A DNA stretch of 5,485 nt from an uncultured Lachnospiraceae bacterium (GTDB lineage Bacteria > Bacillota_A > Clostridia > Lachnospirales > Lachnospiraceae). Positions 1 through 5,485 of this stretch are shown here, one piece after another (position 1 is the first letter of the stretch; each line of letters opens with the position of its first letter). A model generated the notes under the pieces. It was given only the letters and a program-made list of their open reading frames with translations. It searched no databases and had not been told where the DNA came from. The stretch is taken from NCBI GenBank assembly GCA_900555005.1, contig USJM01000133.1:1-5485 (forward strand), given 5' to 3'. The translations under genes and the position numbers were made by a program.

Positions 1-674
1 CGACGCTCTTGCATCGGTCCGCAGCAGCCCAGGTCATGCACCTGCTCCTTGGTCAGGACGCCGACGCCCCGCGTGCGCTCCTGGACAGAGTAGTCCGTCA
101 TGAAGGTCTTGTAGACATCCTTCAGCTCTGCTTCCAGCTCGGAAAGGTTATTCAGAATCACCTTCTGCATGTCCGGCGTGATATCCTTCAGCACGCCGCC
201 GACCTTGTTGACGGAGTAGATCAGACGGCCGCCGGTCGTCATTTCCACAAGATCGAGGTTCTTCTCACGAAGTCTCCAGCACTGATAAAACAGGTTCTCG
301 AAGCCAAATGCATCTGCCATCAGGCCCGCCCAGAGCAGATGAGAATGGATCCGGCTCATCTCGCTCCAGATCGTGCGCAGGTACTTGGCACGGATCGGAA
401 CCTCGACGTTCATGCACTTCTCGACCGCCTCGACATATCCAAGGCCATGTCCGAAGCTGCAGATGCCGCAGGTACGCTCCGCGACATAAACGTATTCGTT
501 GAAATCCCTCTTCGTCACGAGGTCTTCCAGTCCGCGGTGGATAAAGCCGATGGACGGAATGACATCCACAACCTTCTCATCCTCGAGAACAAGATCCAGG
601 TGGATCGGCTCTGGAAGAACCGGATGCTGCGGTCCGAACGGGACGACGCTTCTCTTCTTCTCTCTTTCTTCCAT
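1..674 (-). CDS. echE: Ech-type [NiFe] hydrogenase large subunit (NuoD-like), partial at its 3' end
   Basis: Catalytic subunit that carries the Ni-Fe site where protons are reduced to H2; it sits in the cytoplasmic arm of the membrane complex. The 224 codons seen start with a group 4 signature, PFGPQHPVLPEPIHL (residues 12-26), then GFIHRGLE (43-50) and the proximal Ni-Fe cysteine pair RTCGICSFGHG with Cys69 and Cys72. These cysteines separate it from NuoD of complex I and from hydrogenase-related Ehr proteins that have lost them. RIHSHLLW (108-115) and GGRLIYSVNKVGGV (148-161) also fit the family. The distal C-terminal CxxC pair lies outside the window. The start is set by AAGGAGG (688-682), 7 nt before ATG, and by a TGATG overlap with the echD stop. 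The last codons read GPMQER, but one added base near 11-12 gives GPMARAS, as expected for the family, so a frameshift at the edge is likely. Family assignment is very secure. Confidence 0.95.
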   Translation of the reverse strand, partial: MEEREKKRSVVPFGPQHPVLPEPIHLDLVLEDEKVVDVIPSIGFIHRGLEDLVTKRDFNEYVYVAERTCGICSFGHGLGYVEAVEKCMNVEVPIRAKYLRTIWSEMSRIHSHLLWAGLMADAFGFENLFYQCWRLREKNLDLVEMTTGGRLIYSVNKVGGVLKDITPDMQKVILNNLSELEAELKDVYKTFMTDYSVQERTRGVGVLTKEQVHDLGCCGPMQER

Positions 675-1158
675 CACTTCTCCTCCTTCTTTCCGGACGC
701 AAGCTTCTCGTCCGCCTCAGCCTGCGCACGGTCCAGGTCGCTGTCAGCGCCGCCAGGCTGATCTCCTGCTCCTGCTTCTTCTGCTCAGCCTTCGCGTCCT
801 CCGGCAGAAACGGAGTCTCTGCCTTGATCCGGTACAGTTTATTGTGGTAATCCGGCTCGATCAGCTCGATCTTGACGCCAAAGAGCTCACGCATCTCATT
901 CTCATAGAAGGACGCGCAGGAATAAAAGTCATGGATGCTCGGGATCCTGTCCGCCAGGCCGCAGACAACGCGAAGGGTCTCATAATCCATCGTCTCGTCA
1001 TCTGCAAATGAATAACTCAGCTCATACTTTCCGTCTTTATAGGAAGCACAAGCCTGGGACAGTCTCATCCCGCGGCTCTTCATCGCCATGACCTCGCGGA
1101 GCAGGCCGTCCTTCTCGATGACGCGGATGGTTTCCTTCGGGGTGAATTTCGCGCTCAT
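674..1158 (-). CDS. echD: Ech hydrogenase subunit D (NuoC/30-kDa-like), one apparent frameshift near its 3' end
   Basis: NuoC-like subunit of the peripheral arm, which packs against the large subunit and has no cofactor of its own. The family core is clear: [21 protein letters not shown] (residues 77-97, ENEMRELFG at 86-94) matches the complex I 30-kDa signature, followed by [19 protein letters not shown] (103-121). As given, the frame runs past the expected end into an arginine-rich tail that is just echE read out of frame. Restoring one base, most simply a third C in the CC at 756-757, gives a 161-residue protein ending in KKEEK, with TGA at 676-674 overlapping the echE ATG. The ATG lies in an ATGA overlap with echC and has GGAG about 7 nt upstream. 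The last 40 or so residues are a charged, low-complexity tail rich in K, E, A and Q. Identity is secure; the exact frameshift position is not fixed. Confidence 0.9.
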
Positions 1159-1720
1159 TTCTTCTCCGCCTCCTTGTCTCTGCTTCCTTCCGATGTCTTG
1201 GTGATCGCGTCAAAGAAGTCCGCCGGATTGCCCGCTCTTGCAGCTGCGTCCGGGTCGCTGAGATCGCGCTCCGACTCACCGTGTTCCTTCACATACTTGT
1301 CGTGCGCATCCGATCTCTCCTGGAAGATCTGGACAGCCTTGACAACGCCGTCGATGATGGACTCCGGACGAGCCGCGCACCCCGGGACGTAGACGTCAAC
1401 CGGAATGACTGTGTCGACACCCCCGTTGATGTTATAGCAGTCCTTGAACACACCACCGGTGCAGGCGCAGATTCCGACCGCGACAACCACCTTCGTCTTG
1501 CCATCTGATCATACAGCTGTTTCACAACCTCTGCCGACTGGGAGTTGACCCCTCCTGTCACCAGCAGGATGTCTGCCTGCATCGGATCCGCCGTGTTGAC
1601 GACGCCGAAACGCTCAACGTCATAGACCGGCGTCATGCACGCCAGAACCTCAATATCACACCCGTTGCAGCTCGATGCGTCATAGTGGAGCAGCCACGGA
1701 GATCTTTTTACTTTACCCAT
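1155..1720 (-). CDS. echC: Ech hydrogenase small subunit (NuoB-like, proximal [4Fe-4S]), one apparent internal frameshift
   Basis: Electron-transfer small subunit, homologous to NuoB/PSST, that holds the FeS cluster next to the Ni-Fe site. Cluster ligands are visible once the frame is corrected: SSCNGCDIE (Cys18, Cys21), GICACTGG (Cys85, with Cys87 nearby) and [10 protein letters not shown] (Cys115). The sequence is split into two frames. Residues 1-74 (to LYDQMA) are read from 1720, and [16 protein letters not shown] continues in another frame from about 1499. One missing base near 1500 explains this and gives 188 residues. The start has AGGAGGT (1734-1728), 7 nt before ATG, and lies 15 nt after the echB stop. 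The TGA overlaps the echD start as ATGA. From about residue 132 a charged C-terminal extension of some 55 residues follows the NuoB core. Without correction the product would lose two cluster ligands, so the real state of this gene matters. Confidence 0.9.
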
Positions 1721-1735
1721 TATCTGTACCTCCTG

Positions 1736-2596
1736 TCAGCGAACGAGAATCAGGATCAGCAGGTTCACGCCTGCCGCTGCAATCGTGACCGCCCATGACA
1801 GCTCCAGCATCTTCCCGGACTTCATTCTGGCACTCGTATTGTCGATCAGGATCTCAAGGAAATATGCAGCGAGGACCACCAGGATTGCCGCCGGAATGCT
1901 CCACGGGTTTTTATTAATGATGAACAGCGCAATCACACTGAGCATCAGGATATTCTCATACCACTCCGTGATCTGGAACAGCGCCAGATTCGAAGCGCCG
2001 AGCTCTGTCGTGACACCCTTGACCAGCTCCTGATGCGGATGGTGGGAGGTGCTCTCATCAAACGGCGACTTGCGCATCTTGATGGTCAGAATGAACAGAA
2101 ATGCTGCGAAGAACCCCGGCAGCGCAACGATGGCAGAGCGGTCTGCCTGCACGATCTTCGCGGTTTCAAACGTATCCTCCAGCAGATAGAAGCCTACACC
2201 GGTCAGAAGAACAGCCGGCTCACAGCACATCTCCTGGAAGAGCTCACGCTGGCCGCCGATGTAGCTGTACGGCGAGTCCGTGACGACAGCCGCAAAATAC
2301 AGGAAGATGCCCGCCGTCGAGAGCACGAAGAAGCACATCAGCATGTCCGCGCCGGAGTAGAACATGCAGCCGGTGAAGATCATCAGCACCAGGTAGGTGA
2401 TCATCAGGAAGGTCTGCGAGTTTGTGACAACGATCCGCTGCTTTGCGAAAAGCTTCTGGACATCGGAGAACGGCTGAAGGAACGGCGGTCCGACCCTCCG
2501 CTGCATGCGGGCAGAGATCCTGCGGTCAAGGCCGTCAAGAAGACCGCCGAGCAGTGGCGCCAGCACAAGGTAAAGGATGATCATTGCGATTCTCAT
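1736..2596 (-). CDS. echB: Ech hydrogenase membrane subunit B (NuoH/HycD-like)
   Basis: Integral membrane subunit, related to NuoH of complex I and HycD of formate hydrogenlyase, that anchors the hydrogenase arm and links it to the ion-translocating subunit. It has 286 residues and about eight hydrophobic segments by eye. Family motifs are RRISARMQRRVGPPFLQP (25-42), followed by FSDVQKLF, then GGQRELFQEM (114-123), and the Ech-like loop KSPFDESTSHHPHQELVKG (176-194), whose acidic residues face the quinone-like cavity in relatives. The start at 2596 is chosen because its ATG overlaps the echA TGA (ATGA) and GGGAGG lies just upstream; a longer frame to 2659 adds a Cys/Arg-rich stretch that is echA read out of frame. 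This is the only gene here that reads intact from end to end. Confidence 0.95.
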   Translation of the reverse strand: MRIAMIILYLVLAPLLGGLLDGLDRRISARMQRRVGPPFLQPFSDVQKLFAKQRIVVTNSQTFLMITYLVLMIFTGCMFYSGADMLMCFFVLSTAGIFLYFAAVVTDSPYSYIGGQRELFQEMCCEPAVLLTGVGFYLLEDTFETAKIVQADRSAIVALPGFFAAFLFILTIKMRKSPFDESTSHHPHQELVKGVTTELGASNLALFQITEWYENILMLSVIALFIINKNPWSIPAAILVVLAAYFLEILIDNTSARMKSGKMLELSWAVTIAAAGVNLLILILVR

Positions 2597-4505
2597 GCCA
2601 CACCTCCCAGAACGATACAGAACATGACGACAATCACGGCTGTGACAGCAAGCTGGCACGGAACCATCAGTGCGTGGCGGCCGATCTTCTCCGTGAAATA
2701 GTCATTTGCCATGTGAAGCTTCTTCGGCTCGCCGAAGGAATCCGTGAAGGTATTGTCGTTGCCAAGGTTGATGCCATTCATATAGGAAAGCTTCATGTTT
2801 GTGTGAAGCCGCTTGCTCGATGCATAGGCCGCAAATGGCACCAGGAACACAACCAGGATCAGCACAACCAGCATATTCAGGATGTTGCTGGAAAGCACAT
2901 CCTTGTAGACACCGAAGGTTTCATTCAGCAGCGGATGCACGTATGTCGCGGATACCAGCGGGAACAGTGCGCAAGCGCGACCATCGCGACCGCATGGACC
3001 GTGAGCGAGAACATCTCATTGTTCTTGGTGATATCCTTCACCTGGTCATTGTGCATCGTACGGGACAGGATCTTCCCCAGCCACTTGGACCAGTAGAAGG
3101 AAGTCGTCGCGGAGCCGAAGACGATGAAGAGAATCACCATCACGTTCTTCGAATCAACAGAGGCCCTCAGCGCGGACCACTTGGAGATCAGCATGCCGAA
3201 CGGAGCCAGATACATACCCGCAATGCCGATGAACATGAAGACCGCCAGCTTCGGAAGACGGTACAGAAGGCCGTGCATATCCTCCAGGTTGCGGCTGTGC
3301 AGGCAGTTCTCGGTTGCCCCGACATCCTGGAACATCAGGGACTTCGAGATGGCGTGGAACATCATCAGGAACACCCCCGCCCAGATGGTCTCCGGCCTGC
3401 CGATTCCGGCGCAGGCAACCATCAGCCCGAGGTTCGAGATCGTGGAGTACGCCAGGACCTTCTTTGCGTCGACCTGTCCGATCGCGATGATCGAGGTCAT
3501 GAAGAAGGTAAAGCCGCCGATTCCGGCGATGAAGTAGCCCGTCGCCGTCCCGGCCATCGCCGGAGCCAGACGGAACAGAATATAGATGCCCGCCTTGACC
3601 ATCGTTGCAGAGTGCAGCAGGGCGCTGGACGGAGTCGGAGCCACCATGGCACCGATCAGCCAGGTCGAGAACGGCAGCTGCGCCGCCTTTGTCAGCGCTG
3701 CAAATGCCATCAGCATGACCGCAACCGCTCCCGCGCGGCCGCCCTGCTGGGAGGCAGTGACCAGATCCTGCAGTGTTGACAGGCCCGTCGCTGTCTCAAA
3801 ATAAACGATTCCAAACGCAAGTGCTGTTCCTCCGAGAAGGTTCATCCACAGAGCGCGGAAGGAATTGGTGACAGCCTCGTCCGTCTTTGTATATCCGATC
3901 AGCATGAAGGAGCAGACACTCGTGGTCTCCCAGAAGAAATCAATCCAGACCAGATCCGAGGAAAGCACGAAGCCGAACATCGCCCCGATGAAGACATAGA
4001 CGACCATGAAGAAGAAGTGTCTTCTCTCCGGCACCTCGGTATGGTGCTGATGGTATCCGTCCATGTATCCCATCGCGTAGATCGTAATCAGTCCGCCGAC
4101 GAAGGCCACGATGAGACACATCAGAAGGGACAGGTGGTCGAGCCTGATGTGGGCACCGCCCAGCTCTCCGAGATGCGCTTCCATGTTGACAATCATGACC
4201 GTCGGAACGATGGAAAGAACCGAGATCCAGTACTTTTTCGCCAGAATGCACTTGATGGTCACATAGATCATCAGTACAATCTCACCGGCAGTAATGAAAT
4301 GAGACGCGACAGGAACGTCGACGTACAGGTCAACCGGACTTCCGCCGTTGCGGAAATAAGTGACGCCACGATCGCCCGCCGCCGCCATAATGGCCGGTGT
4401 CGCGATGTACGCAATGCCCTTGCGAATCTTCTGCACATGAATACAGTACAGAAGGGCCCCGATGCACATCGGGAAGATGATGAGAAATGGAATACTCCAC
4501 CACAT
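2593..4505 (-). CDS. echA: Ech hydrogenase ion-translocating membrane subunit A (NuoL/Mrp-antiporter-like), one apparent frameshift
   Basis: Large polytopic subunit of the antiporter-like NuoL/M/N and MrpA/D family, thought to pump H+ or Na+ as the hydrogenase turns over. Residues matching the proton path are present: Glu193 in FFWETTS, Lys273 in LTKAAQLPF, the loop TPSSALLHSATMVKAG (291-306), DAKKVLAYSTISNLG (346-360), and Lys388 in FHAISKSLMF. The start at 4505 has GGAGG 9 nt upstream and begins a hydrophobic MWWSIPFLII; a longer frame to 4772 would run through the promoter and is rejected. After residue 512 (VALA) the given frame ends in HCSRWYPRHTCIRC, while LFPLVSATYVHPLLNETFG continues in another frame. 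One missing base near 2966-2975 restores a 637-residue protein ending in VLGGVA with an ATGA overlap with echB. The final part includes two more hydrophobic segments, so the uncorrected product would lack its C-terminal membrane anchor. Confidence 0.92.
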
Positions 4506-4601
4506 AATAAAAGGCCTCCATGCGTGGTTGACAGTTACCCGTTCGCCCGACTCTGACGGAGAGGCAGTCGGCTGCCGCCCTCTTTCAGCCGGAACGCATA
4601 C
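4506..4601 (-). promoter_or_regulatory. echA 5' leader with two mutually exclusive hairpins
   Basis: If transcription starts about 7 nt past the -10, the leader is about 96 nt. Hairpin A pairs GGCAG with CTGCC around a CCGA loop (4576-4563). Hairpin B pairs CCGACT (4571-4566) with AGTCGG (4552-4547) across a 13-nt loop. Both use 4571-4566, so they cannot form together. No U-run follows either stem, so neither is an intrinsic terminator. I do not recognise a known riboswitch. Regulation is inference only. Confidence 0.3.
4515..4519 (-). promoter_or_regulatory. Ribosome binding site of echA
   Basis: GGAGG on the minus strand, 9 nt before the ATG at 4505. It decides the echA start against the in-frame but unsupported upstream extension. 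Its GAGGC (4518-4514) could pair with GCCTC at 4565-4561 in the leader. Confidence 0.75.
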
Positions 4602-4607
4602 ATAATG

Positions 4608-4616
4608 AGTATAGCA
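4608..4616 (-). promoter_or_regulatory. Candidate extended -10 promoter for the ech operon
   Basis: The minus strand reads TGCTATACT, an extended -10 (TGn plus TATACT, one mismatch to TATAAT). No good -35 lies 16-18 nt upstream, which an extended -10 can tolerate; the upstream DNA is AT-rich. It gives a start near 4601 and a roughly 96-nt leader before echA. It is the only convincing -10 upstream of the operon. Confidence 0.55.
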
Positions 4617-4630
4617 TGATTGGTGAAGAA

Positions 4631-4644
4631 TTTGTGTCTTTGTG
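4631..4644. repeat. Short direct repeat TTTGTG upstream of the ech promoter
   Basis: TTTGTG occurs at 4631-4636 and 4639-4644, 8 bp apart, and a related TTGGTGAA lies at 4620-4627. The block covers roughly -30 to -45 of the predicted ech start. The second copy extends to TTGTGAA, like half of a Rex operator, but the matching inverted half is not present. It may be chance in AT-rich DNA. Confidence 0.25.
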
Positions 4645-4721
4645 AATTTTTCGTCATTTTGCTCTGAAAAAAATACGCTGATCGAACGTGTGACGCCGGG
4701 ATAGAAGTCTGTCCCCGGGTA

Positions 4722-4730
4722 TGCTATGAT
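4722..4730 (+). promoter_or_regulatory. Candidate extended -10 promoter for the peptidase gene
   Basis: The plus strand reads TGCTATGAT, an extended -10 (TGn plus TATGAT). The best-spaced -35 position (TAGAAG, 4702-4707) is poor. A start near 4737 leaves about 38 nt before the ATG at 4775 or about 145 nt before the ATG at 4882. It is divergent from the ech promoter, with about 105 bp between the two -10 elements. Confidence 0.5.
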
Positions 4731-4774
4731 GGGTCGGACAGAATGGCAGCACGCGGAGACACAGACAATCACCT

Positions 4775-5485
4775 ATGCAATTATTCAAACTTCTGCTTTC
4801 CCATATCAATCCGGTTCTGCATCCGGCATCCCAGTCAGCCCGGCCGGCAGCTCACACTCATTTCCTGAGAAGACTGCCTGTATGGGTGCTCGCTTAGCCC
4901 TGGCACTGTGCCCGGAGGCCCCCGGCCTCGCCGTCAGAGCCTTTGCCTACGATGCAGGCAAAATCAGCCGTCACGGCCTGATCAGAGGCGATCTCTCCAC
5001 CTGGACGCAGCGGGGCGACAGCTTTCCTCAGAACAAACTTCTCTCCGTGAACGGCGATTCTCCGATATCCTCAATGGGCTGCAGCTACTATGCCACTTTT
5101 TTTATGCTTTGCCGGATGGGCATCAAGGACCCTCTGACCGACACCGCCTGGGCATTTGCGATGGAATGCAGGCGGAAAAAGCTCGCCCGCGAGGGAACCG
5201 GCTATTTTGACCCCCGGTCGATCTCGAAGCTGACAGGCGGCAGGGTCCGGTTCGTCGAGGAAGGGAATGATCCGGACAATTACTATGAGGGACAGCGCGC
5301 CGTCCTGCAGTGCACAAATCAGGACGAAGTCACCCGTCTGATGCGGCAGATGGTGGAAAAGAAGGGCTGGTTTCTGATCGCCTGTGTTGTCGGGGATGTC
5401 ACAAACTACCAGAATGAAGAATATTACTCGGAAGGCCACTACATCTTCATCGACTCCTTCCTGAAAGACGGAGACTTTCTGATCG
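4775..5485 (+). CDS. C39-like cysteine peptidase, probably exported; partial at its 3' end and possibly frameshifted near its N-terminus
   Basis: Papain-fold peptidase of the C39-like type, inferred from SMGCSYYATFF (candidate nucleophile Cys103), a conserved spacing to EGHYIFIDSF (candidate His222, with Asp227 following), and aromatic- and Gly-rich strands between (GWFLIACVVGD, 198-208). Numbering is for the corrected reading. From the ATG at 4775 the frame stops at TAG (4895-4897), but restoring one T (TT at 4894-4895) joins it to the long frame open to the window end. The joined protein then has RRLPVWVLALALAL (32-45), a convincing signal or anchor segment, and an AFA site before Tyr59. 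Alternatively translation starts at ATG 4882 (MGARLALALCPE), needs no correction and has a shorter hydrophobic start; neither start has a strong ribosome site. The C-terminus is outside the window. Substrate is unknown, and an inactive or bacteriocin-related role cannot be excluded. Divergent position does not prove a link with Ech. Confidence 0.6.

Noticed and set aside
9..761. A 250-codon plus-strand reading frame opposite echE and the end of echD
   Set aside because: It is the antisense shadow of a strongly conserved hydrogenase gene, with no family resemblance and no ribosome site.
745..2975. Programmed ribosomal frameshifting as the reason for the split echA, echC and echD
   Set aside because: No slippery heptamer of the X XXY YYZ type is seen at the sites, and several such events in one operon would be extraordinary.
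2799..3779. A 326-codon plus-strand frame opposite echA
   Set aside because: Highly biased His/Arg/Gln composition typical of the reverse of a GC-rich membrane protein gene; the minus strand holds clear EchA motifs.
4368..4395. A pair of compensating indels in echA around AAAGDRGVTYF
   Set aside because: The charged DR in a hydrophobic stretch looks odd, but the frame is the same on both sides and natural variation explains it equally well.
4528..4533. A perfect TTGACA on the plus strand
   Set aside because: No -10-like sequence lies 16-18 bp downstream, and no plus-strand gene begins nearby.
4535..4603. A 22-codon upstream reading frame in the echA leader (starting MYAFRLK)
   Set aside because: It begins almost at the predicted transcript start, has no ribosome site and no regulatory codon run.
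4506..4772. Extension of echA upstream to 4772
   Set aside because: It would span the predicted promoter and leader, and its residues look random; the start at 4505 has a good ribosome site and begins with a membrane segment.

Overview
The window carries most of an energy-converting [NiFe] hydrogenase (Ech, group 4e) operon on the minus strand, read from about 4600 down to 1. A divergent plus-strand gene for a probable secreted or membrane-anchored C39-like cysteine peptidase begins near 4775 and runs off the right edge. GC-rich coding, strong AGGAGG-type ribosome sites and tightly overlapped genes suggest an anaerobic, fermentative Firmicute of the Clostridia type. I cannot place it to genus.

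Layout: echA (NuoL-like ion-translocating membrane subunit, 4505-2593), echB (NuoH-like membrane subunit, 2596-1736), echC (NuoB-like small FeS subunit, 1720-1155), echD (NuoC-like subunit, 1158-674) and echE (NuoD-like [NiFe] large subunit, 674-1, truncated by the window edge). The order is the canonical echABCDE; echF, the ferredoxin-like subunit, would be expected just past position 1. Junctions are ATGA (A/B and C/D), TGATG (D/E) or 15 nt (B/C), so one polycistronic mRNA is likely. In known Ech enzymes the soluble arm (C, D, E, F) oxidises reduced ferredoxin and makes H2 at the Ni-Fe site, while A and B couple this to H+ or Na+ export. The fuel here is inferred, not seen.

The 269-bp divergent intergenic region holds two opposed extended -10 promoter candidates, an AT-rich block between them, and a roughly 96-nt echA leader that can form two mutually exclusive hairpins.

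The most striking observation is that echA, echC and echD each need one missing base restored to read as full-length, family-like proteins. echE probably needs the same at the window edge and the peptidase gene possibly near its N-terminus. All five fixes are +1 nt, catalytic and cluster-binding residues are intact, and native stop/start overlaps reappear once corrected. This looks like systematic base loss in the sequence data more than gene decay, but only raw reads can decide. I found no mobile element, CRISPR array, tRNA or rRNA, and no clear evidence of an entirely new system.
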